NCBI GenBank assembly: GCA_903906425.1
Contig: CAIVKH010000068.1
Location: 1 to 64,000 of the forward strand
Reading direction: 5' to 3'
Length of the DNA stretch: 64,000 nucleotides
Source of the DNA: an uncultured bacterium
GTDB lineage: Bacteria; Verrucomicrobiota; Kiritimatiellia; CAIVKH01
Shown: positions 42,692 through 51,416 of the stretch, in pieces
Layout of the letters: every line of letters begins with the position of its first letter
How positions within the stretch are numbered: position 1 is the first letter of the stretch
The notes under the pieces: generated by a model
Databases searched by the model: none
Seen by the model: only the letters and a program-made list of their open reading frames with translations
Told to the model about the DNA's origin: nothing
Made by a program: the position numbers and the translations under genes

Positions 42692-43819
42692 ATGCCTTCT
42701 TCACCTCTTAATCTTGGATTCATTGGCGGCGCGCTTGATTCCGCCGTCGGATATGCCCATTTCTCTGCCTGCATGATGGACAACGAATGGTCACTTGTAT
42801 CGGGCGCTTTCAGCCTTGATCCGACCATCAATTTGGAGACATCCCAAGCATATGGTATTTCCTCTGCTCGTCTGTATGATGGATGGCAGAGGATGCTTCA
42901 AAAAGAGGCGGGTTGTCTTGACGCCGTGGTCATCCTAACCCCAACCCCATCCCATGCCGACATCGTCACCACCTGCCTGGAACAAAGTATTCCGGTCATC
43001 TGCGAGAAAGCTCTGGCGGTCACCAGCGCCGAAGCTCAACGCATTCTCGATGTTCGCAACTCCCAGAAAGGGTTCCTGGCCGTCAGCTACAATTATTCCG
43101 GCTACCCCATGGTTCGCGAGTTGCGAAATCTGATTCGGACTGGTGTGCTCGGGAAGATTGTCCATTTTCAAGTTGAAATGCCCCAGGAGGGTTTCCGCAG
43201 GGTGGATGCACAGGGCAACAAGCCTGTTCCTCAATCGTGGAGACTTTCAGATGGGAAAATCCCGACAATTCATCTGGACCTTGCGGTTCATCTTCACCAC
43301 TTGGTTCATTACCTGACAGGACTTGCGCCGCTCGAAGTTGTTTCCGACCAGAATACTTACGGCTGGTTTGATGTCATCGACAACGTGACGTGCCTGTGCC
43401 GGTACACCGAGAATGTTCAAGGTCAGATCTGGTTCAGCAAATCGGCGCTCGGTCATCGGAATGGCCTGCGGCTGCGGATATATGGTTCGGATGCATCGGC
43501 GGAGTGGTTCCAAGCCAATCCGGAGGAACTGATCCTGTCCTTTTCAAATGGACGGCGGCAGATCATGGACCGCGCCTCTGCCGTCGAGATCGCGGGGATG
43601 CGGCGCTACACGCGGTTCAAGGCAGGACACCCGGCTGGCTTCATCGAGGCTCTTGCAAATCTCTACACCGATATTGCAGGTTGTCTGCGTCAGTATAAGG
43701 CAACCGGTCAGTGGACTTCCGAAGAGGTGTTCAGCGCCGAGCTAGCTGCCGAAGGTTTGCAGATGTTTGAAGCGATGGTCGCGTCCACCCAATCGAAGAA
43801 ATGGGAACCCGTGAATTAG
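42692..43819 (+). CDS. Gfo/Idh/MocA-family NAD(P)-dependent sugar oxidoreductase
   Basis: 375 aa. The N-terminal Rossmann fold begins NLGFIGGALDSAVGYAH, AVVILTPTPSHADI follows, and VICEKALAVTSAEA corresponds to the EKP motif with Ala for Pro. HLDLAVHLHHLVHYLTG near residue 200 holds the catalytic His region of the C-terminal domain. These enzymes oxidise or isomerise nucleotide sugars. ATG 42692 is used; the longer frame begins at TTG overlapping the ATP-grasp stop. Substrate unknown. Confidence 0.87.
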   Translation: MPSSPLNLGFIGGALDSAVGYAHFSACMMDNEWSLVSGAFSLDPTINLETSQAYGISSARLYDGWQRMLQKEAGCLDAVVILTPTPSHADIVTTCLEQSIPVICEKALAVTSAEAQRILDVRNSQKGFLAVSYNYSGYPMVRELRNLIRTGVLGKIVHFQVEMPQEGFRRVDAQGNKPVPQSWRLSDGKIPTIHLDLAVHLHHLVHYLTGLAPLEVVSDQNTYGWFDVIDNVTCLCRYTENVQGQIWFSKSALGHRNGLRLRIYGSDASAEWFQANPEELILSFSNGRRQIMDRASAVEIAGMRRYTRFKAGHPAGFIEALANLYTDIAGCLRQYKATGQWTSEEVFSAELAAEGLQMFEAMVASTQSKKWEPVN

Positions 43820-43860
43820 GCTGCTTCATCGAAACCAAAACATCTTTCAAGAAGTGAGCC

Positions 43861-45033
43861 ATGTTCGATTTGCAAACAGTACTTCAGTCATATAACGAAG
43901 TTTCTCCACAAGTGAGAGAACTGGTTGATGCCTTTGCATCTCCCCAGGGAGTTGGACGGCGCTATGTTCTTGGACGCAATGAGCACTCCGAGGCATTGGC
44001 AAGGGTCTTCCCGGTGGATGCGTTTGTGGATGATTTTGCCGAATCGGGCACCGTGTGGAATGGAAAGCCCGTGGTAAAAGGAATAGATGTTCCAGCGCGT
44101 GGCATTGTTATCAACTGCTCTATGTCCATAAGCCCTGTGTCGGCTTCTCGACGGTTGGCAGATTTGAAAATCACCGGCGTACTCGCCCTTTCCGATCTGT
44201 GCAGAGCCCTTCCTGATAGCATTCCTTTGCCAGAGTTTGTCCTGCAAACACGGCAGGATCTGGAGCAAAATGCGCTCAAGTGGAAACATCTCGCCGAATC
44301 CTTCGAGGATGCGCAATCAAAACAGGTGCTGGATGACCTGCTCACGTTTCGAACGACCGGAGACTATAGTGTCATGAGGGCGTACTCGGTCCGATTCAGG
44401 GATCAATACTTCGAAGATTTCCTCAGTTTGGCGACTGGCGAGGTCTTCGTGGATGGTGGTGGATTCGATGGCGATACTACCGAGGAGTTTTGCAGGCGAT
44501 GCCCTGACCATGGGAAGGTATTTCTCTTCGAGCCATCTGCCGGCGCAATTCAGAAAGCACGTGACAGATTGCGGGAACAACGATCAATCGAGTTCATTGA
44601 AAAAGGTCTTGCCAGTACTGCCGGCACGCTGCGATTCAACTCCGATCAAGGTCCCGCCAGCGCCATCAGCGAATCCGGTTCTTCCCACATTCATGTGACG
44701 ACTCTGGATTTGGAAGTTAGAGAAAGAGTGTCTTTCATCAAGATGGATTTGGAAGGATGGGAACTGAAGGCCCTGGCGGGCTCGCGGCGGCATATTCTTG
44801 ATGACCACCCCAAGCTCGCCATTGCAGTTTATCACCACCCGTCACATTTCTGGCAGGTGTTTGACTTTGTTATGGGACTGAGGCCTGATTACAAGGTCTG
44901 CTTGAGACACTACACAGAGGGCTGGTCGGAGACAGTGATGTTCTTTGTGCCAAATACAAATGATGGCATGGTCAGCCCTGAGGCCAAGAGATCTGCCACG
45001 TTGAATGCTGTCGCTTGTCCTGCTCAACCGTGA
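43861..45033 (+). CDS. FkbM-family methyltransferase with N-terminal nucleotide-binding-like domain
   Basis: 390 aa. Residues 1-110 (YVLGRNEHSEALARV, VDAFVDDF, NGKPVVKG, GIVINCSMSISP) look like a PglD_N-type small Rossmann domain. The C-terminal FkbM domain contains VFVDGGGFDGDTTEEF (SAM motif I, about 195), FEPSAGAIQKAR, TTLDLE and the FkbM hallmark FIKMDLEGWELKALAG. FkbM enzymes O-methylate sugars or polyketides. It is the last gene of this plus-strand run before a convergent region. Confidence 0.87.
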   Translation: MFDLQTVLQSYNEVSPQVRELVDAFASPQGVGRRYVLGRNEHSEALARVFPVDAFVDDFAESGTVWNGKPVVKGIDVPARGIVINCSMSISPVSASRRLADLKITGVLALSDLCRALPDSIPLPEFVLQTRQDLEQNALKWKHLAESFEDAQSKQVLDDLLTFRTTGDYSVMRAYSVRFRDQYFEDFLSLATGEVFVDGGGFDGDTTEEFCRRCPDHGKVFLFEPSAGAIQKARDRLREQRSIEFIEKGLASTAGTLRFNSDQGPASAISESGSSHIHVTTLDLEVRERVSFIKMDLEGWELKALAGSRRHILDDHPKLAIAVYHHPSHFWQVFDFVMGLRPDYKVCLRHYTEGWSETVMFFVPNTNDGMVSPEAKRSATLNAVACPAQP

Positions 45034-45110
45034 GCCGGATGTTGCATCAGTCCTTCATGTCGGTCGCCTCGTCAGGTTTGAAATGAAACTCGAATCACCG
45101 ATCACAAAAA

Positions 45111-45157
45111 ATCCAATGATTGGAAGTCAACCGGGACGCAGGTTCCAATGATTGGAA
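45111..45157. repeat. Phased palindrome array, 2 copies
   Basis: Copies at 45111-45125 (first base A) and 45143-45157 (perfect), 32 bp apart, 78 bp after the FkbM gene in a 390-bp convergent gap. Confidence 0.93.
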
Positions 45158-45339
45158 AGATGGAAGATGTTTCTGGAGCGTATGGCATGACTGGCAGATT
45201 CGGGGCGTCGTTTGATCGGGTGCGGTCGTCGACTGTCGTCGGAAAGGGGCTTTCGCGTGGTGGTTCAAGCTGCTCAAAAAATATGCGCCATTCCTCTCGG
45301 AAAGGGGTGGCACTCCTTCGCGCAAGGGGTGGCACCCGT

Positions 45340-45369
45340 TTGAAAAAAGGGTTGAACCCCTTTTTTCAA
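45340..45369. terminator. Bidirectional terminator-like hairpin
   Basis: Arms TTGAAAAAAGGG and CCCTTTTTTCAA, perfect over 12 bp with loop TTGAAC. A-run and T-run flank the GC part on both sides, as expected for a two-way intrinsic terminator between the convergent FkbM and DUF4469 genes. Two AAGGGGTGGCAC copies (about 45302 and 45324) and a further TTCAACCCCTT lie beside it. Confidence 0.7.
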
Positions 45370-45423
45370 GAAGTTCAACCCCTTCTGCACGGGTATGGGC
45401 GTGCGGCCGTTATTCCCGGATTT

Positions 45424-46137
45424 TCAGCCCGGTGCGCTCACGGTCAGGATGTGGCCGAGCCGGCCGGTGCGCAGGGGACCGCCGGAGAATTTGCGGCGGA
45501 CTTCCAGCCAGTAGTTGCCGGCGGGCAGTTGTGCAAGCGCCGGGAAGCGGACCAGGACCTTGCCGTCGGTGATGCGGCCCATCGCCTGGGCTTTGATGCC
45601 GTCGCCGCCGGCCTCGGGAACGCAATAGACGCCCATGTCGGCGTCGGAGGCGTCGAACTTCAACTGGTCGCCGCTGATCTCGCCGATGCCGCCGGCGGTG
45701 ATCGTGGCGTTGATGGCGCTGGTCTCATGGTTCGTGAAGCTGACCACGACGGGCGCAAGGGCCGGCTTGAGAATTTTCTCGACGGTCGCGCCGGCGATTT
45801 TGTTCGCGAGCATGGGGCCGCCGTAGATATTTGCACGGATCACGTGGCGCGAGGCGTCGAAACTGTCATTCGGGTCTGTGAAGACACCGTTGATGCCGGG
45901 CCGCAGAGTGAGCAGCGGGGTATTGATGGCAAAACCCGCCGCGATCTTTTCGGCAACAAGTCCCTCATAGGCATTGATGATGCCAAGAATCTGGTCGGGA
46001 CTCGCGCCGTTGCCGCGGGCAACGAGTTCTTTCGACAGATCCTCCGGCGTGAGGTTGTCTATGGTTTCGACCCTCGCGTATTGATCGTTCGGGTCCGGTG
46101 TGGCTACGTTTGGCAACAAGTAATACTGAATAGACAT
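45424..46137 (-). CDS. HU-like DNA-binding domain protein with DUF4469 (Ig-like) C-terminus
   Basis: 237 aa. ATG 46137 follows AAAGGAGACA, a strong ribosome-binding site, so the longer frame is rejected. MSIQYYLLPN and DPNDQYARVE open an IHF/HU-like domain (about 1-120, with LTLRPGINGVF and FDASRHVIRA), and TAGGIGEISGDQLKFDASDADMGVYC begins the DUF4469 Ig-like domain ending LEVRRKF, RTGRL. The family is common in Bacteroidota and relatives; its role is unknown. It is the only minus-strand gene within the plus-strand cluster 34-64 kb. Confidence 0.82.
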   Translation of the reverse strand: MSIQYYLLPNVATPDPNDQYARVETIDNLTPEDLSKELVARGNGASPDQILGIINAYEGLVAEKIAAGFAINTPLLTLRPGINGVFTDPNDSFDASRHVIRANIYGGPMLANKIAGATVEKILKPALAPVVVSFTNHETSAINATITAGGIGEISGDQLKFDASDADMGVYCVPEAGGDGIKAQAMGRITDGKVLVRFPALAQLPAGNYWLEVRRKFSGGPLRTGRLGHILTVSAPG

Positions 46138-46283
46138 TTTTATGTCTCCTTTCGGACTGTGATCTGTGCACAACCCGCAATGGTTTGTCAACAGAAAGAT
46201 TAGCAATCCGCATAAATGCGCAACTCTACAAAGGCGCCGTTTTCGCGCTGGAGACCTGAAATTGCCGCATTTTCCACGCAAAA

Positions 46284-47489
46284 ATGAACAAAACCTCAAA
46301 TAAAAGACTGGCCATTTTGGGTGGCCAGCCGGCTTTTCCAAAGCAGCTTCATGTGGGCCGGCCGAATGTCGGGAACCGCGAGCGGTTGCTGGCGCGCATC
46401 AATGACATGCTGGATCGCGACTGGCTGACGAACAATGGGCCGTTCGTCGGCGAATTCGAACAGAAGGTCGCGGACTTGCTCGGCGTGAAGCATTGTGTCT
46501 GCATGTGCAATGGAACCGTGGCGCTCGAAATCGCCATCCGCGCGCTGGGGCTTCACGGCGAGGTCATCGTTCCCTCCTTCACGTTCATCGCCACGGCACA
46601 TGCCCTGCAATGGCAGGAAATCACGCCGGTGTTCTGCGACATTGATCCGGCCACGCACTGCATGGACCCGCGCAAAGTGGAGGAACTCATCACGCCGCGT
46701 ACGACGGGCATCATCGGCGTTCACATCTGGGGCCGGCCGTGCGAAGTCGGGGCGCTGGCGGAAATTGCGAAGCGGCGCGGCTTGAAGCTGATGTTTGACG
46801 CCGCCCACGCATTCGGCTGCTCGCATGACGGGAAGATGATCGGCGGTTTTGGCGAGTGCGAGGTCTTCAGCTTTCATGCCACGAAGTTCTTCAACACGTT
46901 CGAGGGCGGGGCCGTGACCACCAACAATGACGAACTGGCCGCAAAGATGCGCCTGATGAAAAACTTCGGTTTCGCCGGAATGGACAAGGTCATTTATATC
47001 GGCACCAACGGCAAGATGAGCGAAGTCAGCGCCGCCATGGGGTTGACCAGCCTGGAGAGCCTTGACGAATTCATCGCGGCGAACAAAGCCAATTACGATG
47101 CCTATCGCCGGGAGCTTGAATCGCTGCCGGGCCTGACCATGGTTCGTTATGACGAGGGCGAAAAGAACAACAACCAGTACATCATCGTCAAGGTGGATGA
47201 ATCCGTTTTCGGATTGAGCCGCGACGAACTGGTTCACGTTCTCCACGCCGAGAATGTCCGCGCCCGCCGTTACTTCTATCCCGGTTGCCATCGTATGGAA
47301 CCATACCGTTCCTATTTTCCTCATGCCGGTCTGTTGCTTCCTGAAACCGAGCGCCTCTGCCAGCGCGTCATGAGCCTGCCGACGGGAACCGCAGTCGGCG
47401 ATCCCGAGATTGTCAAAATCGCCGGCATCATCCGAACAGCCCTCGCGAACGCTGCCGCTGTCAAAGAAAACATCACCTCTGTAAAATGA
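46284..47489 (+). CDS. DegT/DnrJ/EryC1-family sugar aminotransferase
   Basis: 401 aa PLP enzyme. LAILGGQPAFPK opens the protein, as in many family members; CNGTVALEIAIRALG, VPSFTFIATAHAL, FDAAHAFGC and FHATKFFNTFEGGA follow, with the Schiff-base Lys at residue 201. It would make an amino sugar nucleotide, distinct from the product of the first aminotransferase at 36808. The gene is divergent from the DUF4469 gene and overlaps the next gene by ATGA. Confidence 0.9.
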   Translation: MNKTSNKRLAILGGQPAFPKQLHVGRPNVGNRERLLARINDMLDRDWLTNNGPFVGEFEQKVADLLGVKHCVCMCNGTVALEIAIRALGLHGEVIVPSFTFIATAHALQWQEITPVFCDIDPATHCMDPRKVEELITPRTTGIIGVHIWGRPCEVGALAEIAKRRGLKLMFDAAHAFGCSHDGKMIGGFGECEVFSFHATKFFNTFEGGAVTTNNDELAAKMRLMKNFGFAGMDKVIYIGTNGKMSEVSAAMGLTSLESLDEFIAANKANYDAYRRELESLPGLTMVRYDEGEKNNNQYIIVKVDESVFGLSRDELVHVLHAENVRARRYFYPGCHRMEPYRSYFPHAGLLLPETERLCQRVMSLPTGTAVGDPEIVKIAGIIRTALANAAAVKENITSVK

Positions 47490-48451
47490 GCACGCAGCCC
47501 AAAGTCAGTGTTTGTATGCTGGCGTATAACCACGAGAAGTACGTCAGGCAGGCTGTGGAAAGCGTCCTGATGCAGAAAGTGGATTTTCCTTATGAGATCG
47601 TCATTGGGGAGGATTGTTCAACGGATCAGACGGCTGAAATACTTCGCGATCTGGCAAAGAAGAATCCGGATGTGATTCGTCTTCGATGCAACAAAAAGAA
47701 TCTTGGTATGCAAAAAAATGGCCTCATGACACTGAATGAATGCTGCTGCGAATATATTGCATGTCTTGAGGCCGACGATTACTGGACCGATGATCTGAAA
47801 TTGCAGAAGCAGATTGATTTTTTGGAAAGTCATCCAGAATATTCTGCATGCTTTCATAACGGGAAAATTGTGGCAATATCCGGGGAAGTAATAAGAGAGC
47901 AATATCGTCCGTCGCCGCACGCAAAGACGGTCTGTGGTTTCGGCGATTTGGCCAGGCGTAATTTCGTGCTGACTGCTTCTATTATCTATCGGCGTTCCAT
48001 GGTGCTTCCCCTGCCGGAGTGGATTCGACTTCACCCGGTGGGAGACTGGCCAATGCATTTGATTGCATCGCTTCGTGGGCCGATACGATATCTGCCGGAA
48101 GTGATGTCCGCCTATCGAATGGGCGGGACCTTTTCGTCACAAAATTCTTTTGCGAGGGTCAAGATTGTGGATGAAGGATACTCCGTGATGATTAACAATT
48201 TCGATCTGGAACAAAGCAATATTCTCAAAAAGGCTCGTCGCTGGAACCGACGGAAAACTGGCTGTGATTTTTACCGCCGCGGATACCAGGCGATTTTGAT
48301 GCACGATGGGCGGCTTGCTGCATCATATTTAAGAGAAGCTTTTCGATGGTATCCCGCCCTCTTGGGGCGTTTTCTGCGCGACAAGGATTTGTTTCACAAC
48401 ATGAAGACAATCTTCTTTTTTAGGTCAAATAATAGAGAGGTGAACCGATAA
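47486..48451 (+). CDS. GT2 glycosyltransferase
   Basis: 321 aa GT-A enzyme: VSVCMLAYNHEKYVRQAVESVLMQ at the start, IGEDCSTDQT near 37, and CLEADDYWTDDLKLQKQ with the DD metal motif near 95. GDWPMHLIAS in the acceptor region is typical of family 2. No membrane helix. Coupled to the upstream aminotransferase by ATGA. Codon use is more AT-rich than in the 1-29 kb part. Confidence 0.88.
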   Translation: MSTQPKVSVCMLAYNHEKYVRQAVESVLMQKVDFPYEIVIGEDCSTDQTAEILRDLAKKNPDVIRLRCNKKNLGMQKNGLMTLNECCCEYIACLEADDYWTDDLKLQKQIDFLESHPEYSACFHNGKIVAISGEVIREQYRPSPHAKTVCGFGDLARRNFVLTASIIYRRSMVLPLPEWIRLHPVGDWPMHLIASLRGPIRYLPEVMSAYRMGGTFSSQNSFARVKIVDEGYSVMINNFDLEQSNILKKARRWNRRKTGCDFYRRGYQAILMHDGRLAASYLREAFRWYPALLGRFLRDKDLFHNMKTIFFFRSNNREVNR

Positions 48452-48538
48452 TCGTTGTCAATTGCTAATCAGATCGTACTGCTGATGATTATCTGTGCTT
48501 CGAAAATTTAGTGGCGAACGCCGGAGGGGGAAGAATCA

Positions 48539-49006
48539 ATGTACTGTCAGGTTGGATTCGCAATTCAATGTAATTGGTTGTATCCCAAGTCCACATCCCA
48601 AACACTGCTGGCATCGTTCCTTCTTGATGTGATACATCGGCTGATCGCACGCGCCGCGCCGGGGGTGACTCTCGAAGGTTGGGCACAAGATATAGGCCTG
48701 AGTCTTCCTGCATTCGACGTGTTTTTTCTCACTAGTCGCGACGACCCTTTCCCAATTGTGGCACTTGAAGCATTGGCCTGAGATCTCCCTGTATTCTGTT
48801 TTGACAGCTCGGGCACGGCGGAAGTTCTCCCCCTGGAATTCGTCAGTGGTGATTTACGGACTATGCAACTGCAACTGGCCGGGTTTGTGACGCGAAAAGA
48901 TGCATATCCCCCCGGCTTCTTTCGTTCTATTGCAGAGCAGTTTGATCGGACAATTTTCCAGAAACGTTGTGTCGAATTGCTCAAAAGTGCGGCACATGAG
49001 AATTAA
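48539..49006 (+). pseudogene. Remnant of a GT4-type glycosyltransferase (3' part, nonsense mutation)
   Basis: The frame VTLEGWAQDIGLSLPAFDVFFLTSR, then DDPFPIVALEALA, is the donor-binding E-x7-E region of GT4. It meets TGA at 48779-48781 exactly where family members have Gly (GGA), then continues in the same frame DLPVFCFDSSGTAEVL to a TAA at 49004-49006. The N-terminal domain is missing or scrambled between 48452 and 48650. It is a dead gene; its end overlaps the next start. Confidence 0.8.
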
Positions 49007-50150
49007 ATATAGCATCCGCGCCATTTTGTTTTGCATCGCCCTGTCTTTTCTCACAGGTTGTTCGACGTTGCCGGGCCTTGACTATTCTCGAGTATGGGTA
49101 TCGCAAGGTGCTCCGTTTGTCATCGCAAATTCACGAACCGAAAAAGGTTGGGGTTACCTTTCTCATCCCCGCGTCGTTGCCTTTCCCGATGGAATGCTGG
49201 TTGCTTTGTATTACCTCGGTGGAGATAGCGCGAAGCAGCAGGTGTCGGCTGATCTTGCCAAGCTCGGTCCTGCGGTTTCCCGCGACGGTGGCCGCACATG
49301 GGCGCTTGGAGAAGCAGAGATTCCTGAAAATCGACGCAAGTTCTTTTGCAATACATGGAGTGGGGTTCTCTCGGCATGGGGCGGTACTGTCTATATGGAT
49401 GGCGACATGTTGCGGTATGTGGGCGGGCTTGGGCATCTGATGATTTGTCGGAAAGATGGCCGGATGGAGGGTCCGTTCATGTCTCCCGTTGACGGACCGG
49501 ATGCCGACCCAGTTCCATGTGGAGTGTACATGGGGAGCAATACCGTCCTTATGGCGGGACGCTATGCGCCCAAGGGTGGAAAAAGTTCTTTCTTCCTGTA
49601 TCGTTCCTCGGACGGCGGCCACAGTTTCAAGGAGGATCAGATTATCGCGGGGCCAAACGATGCCCCATGGGGAAACGAGGGGCCAAATGAAGGTTCAATG
49701 GTGCGGCTTGATTCATCAAATTTGGTGGCGGTCATGCGAACGGGGCAAATTCAGGAGAATCCGTGGGTGCGACCAACATCGGCGGCCTCCATGCTGTCGG
49801 CGCGCAGTATAGACGGCGGAAAAACATGGGAAAAGCGCCGTCTGCCCATTCCCGGTGTATTTCCCAAGCTACTGCTCATGAGCAACGGAGTTCTGGTCTG
49901 TGCATTCGGACGCCCCGGCAATAACCTCATGTTCAGCACCGATGGCGGCAAGACGTGGGGACACGAGGTGGCATTGACTGCTGCGGACGGCAAAACGACA
50001 GGATATGTTGATATTGTGGAAGTGGCCCCGAACCGGCTCTTGGCTGTTTACGATATGTACAACACCGATTTGGGAGGCATCTGGCTATGGGAACCGCATA
50101 CCGTGAACGGTGTCCTGGGCCGGTTTGTTGATGTGAAGCGGCTGTGGTGA
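48996..50150 (+). CDS. Sialidase-like BNR-repeat lipoprotein
   Basis: 384 aa. ATG 48996 gives a lipoprotein signal ending LSFLTGC (lipobox LTGC, Cys at about 22), so it is anchored in a membrane facing outward. Asp-box (BNR) motifs SRDGGRTW, SIDGGKTW and STDGGKTW mark a six-bladed propeller of the sialidase/neuraminidase superfamily. The N-terminal SHPRVVAFPDGMLVALYYLGG is typical of exo-sialidase-like proteins. Catalytic Arg triad and Tyr/Glu are not confidently placed. A truncated copy of its C-terminus lies at 54463-54568. The presence of a nonulosonate pathway downstream makes a glycan-processing role reasonable (inference). Confidence 0.82.
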   Translation: MRIKYSIRAILFCIALSFLTGCSTLPGLDYSRVWVSQGAPFVIANSRTEKGWGYLSHPRVVAFPDGMLVALYYLGGDSAKQQVSADLAKLGPAVSRDGGRTWALGEAEIPENRRKFFCNTWSGVLSAWGGTVYMDGDMLRYVGGLGHLMICRKDGRMEGPFMSPVDGPDADPVPCGVYMGSNTVLMAGRYAPKGGKSSFFLYRSSDGGHSFKEDQIIAGPNDAPWGNEGPNEGSMVRLDSSNLVAVMRTGQIQENPWVRPTSAASMLSARSIDGGKTWEKRRLPIPGVFPKLLLMSNGVLVCAFGRPGNNLMFSTDGGKTWGHEVALTAADGKTTGYVDIVEVAPNRLLAVYDMYNTDLGGIWLWEPHTVNGVLGRFVDVKRLW

Positions 50151-50179
50151 GTTGAACGTATCTGGAAAGCAATAATGAC

Positions 50180-50589
50180 GTGATGAATGCTGTGAACAGG
50201 TTGCGAATATCTGGTTTCGGTCGCAGGTTGGAACGCGCCTTGCGATTTCGAGGAGTTCCGCTCTTGACAGTAGGAGATACCAATGACGGATTCTGGAAGC
50301 CCAGATGGGAGACGGTTGACCTTGTTCGCGCCGATCACATCTGTGATGTAAGAAAGGAACGGCGCCCCTTTGCGGATTGTTCCGTAGCTGTCGGGTCCTG
50401 TTCGCATATCGCGGAACACCTTCCCTTTCCGGATGCTTCAAGTCATTTTTACCGCGAAGTATTTCGCATCCCAGAGGCTTGTTTGGTTTCGCCGACATCT
50501 TCGCTCCGATCGCTGCTGCGGTGCCTCCTTTTTTTTGCACAAGGAATGTTGTAATTGCATTGCGGGCAGTTGACCGCAGCGGGGAATAA
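50180..50589 (+). pseudogene. Frameshifted SAM methyltransferase remnant
   Basis: GFWKPRWETVDLVRADHICDVRKERRPF and CSHIAEHLPFPDASSHFYREVFRI resemble family members that read INVD..ADIV.DVR..LPFADGS...V..SH..EHL. After about 50465 the reading continues in the +1 frame (GLFGFADIFAPIAAAVPPFF). The conserved domain is short and lacks the usual SAM motif I, so it is a degraded gene. Confidence 0.65.
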
Positions 50590-50621
50590 TCAAGCGTAGA
50601 TCATTGACCCCAAGGCCAACG

Positions 50622-51389
50622 ATGAGCGTGCTTCGAAAATTAGCTGTTTGGGTGAAATACAATCTGCCCTGGCATGTGCGGCATATTTGGCGACTTTCAC
50701 TACCCGATCAATCTTCTTCTCATCTCAGTAACATAAGGATATATGAGTTGAACCGCGCCATTCGCTTTTTTCCCGGGACGCCATGTTTGGTTCTGGAGAT
50801 TGGAGGCGGTGCCGGATGGCAGGCCCGTGCCATAGAAGAGCATGGTTTTAGAGTGATATCCGTTGATTTGACGTCCTGCCCTTACACTGCAAGCAGGATT
50901 TTTCCTGTCATGAACTATGACGGGCATAACCTGCCATTCCCTCCGGCCTCATTCGATGCAATCTTCAGCAGCAATGTGCTCGAACACATTCCCCACGTGC
51001 GGGAGTTTCAGACCGAAATCAAGCGCGTCTTGAAGCCCGGCGGTATCGCCATACATGTTCTGCCCAGTGCCAGTTGGCGCATTTGGACGATGATGACGTT
51101 CTATCTGCGGCATGGTCACAATATTCGTTTGTTCACCGTGCGCATCAACCGGGAGCGTCGCCACGGCGAACGGGGTACGCTCCTCGGCGAAGTTGTGTTA
51201 TTCAGCAGATTTGCATGGTCGAGGCTTTTTCGGGAAACTGGCTGGCAAATTTTGCACCGGGATGTCAACAGGCTCTTCTACACTGGTTACAGCGTATGCG
51301 ATTCGCGTTTGGGATTCATCTTTCGCAAGGTCATCAGTTTTGTATTGGGCAGTTCTTGTCACATCTATTGCCTTCGATCTATCCGGTAA
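50622..51389 (+). CDS. SAM-dependent methyltransferase
   Basis: 255 aa class I methyltransferase. LVLEIGGGAGWQARAIEEHG is SAM motif I (about 58-77), VISVDLTSCPY motif II, and LPFPPASFDAIFSSNVLEHIPH with IKRVLKPGGIAIHVLPS the core methyltransferase_11 pattern. ATG 50622 is preferred to TTG 50604. A C-terminal hydrophobic helix (FIFRKVISFVLGSSCHIY) may touch the membrane. It probably acts on the glycan or its lipid-linked precursor. Confidence 0.85.
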   Translation: MSVLRKLAVWVKYNLPWHVRHIWRLSLPDQSSSHLSNIRIYELNRAIRFFPGTPCLVLEIGGGAGWQARAIEEHGFRVISVDLTSCPYTASRIFPVMNYDGHNLPFPPASFDAIFSSNVLEHIPHVREFQTEIKRVLKPGGIAIHVLPSASWRIWTMMTFYLRHGHNIRLFTVRINRERRHGERGTLLGEVVLFSRFAWSRLFRETGWQILHRDVNRLFYTGYSVCDSRLGFIFRKVISFVLGSSCHIYCLRSIR

Positions 51390-51416
51390 AATCACAGTCG
51401 CTGTGGTTGGAATATT

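Noticed and set aside
46150-46200. Promoter with TTGACA upstream of the DUF4469 gene
   Set aside because: The -35 is perfect but no acceptable -10 hexamer lies 16-18 bp away.
45148-46203. 351-aa plus-strand frame starting inside a repeat copy
   Set aside because: Its ATG is part of the palindrome and most of it is antisense to the DUF4469 gene, which has a strong ribosome-binding site and a known domain.
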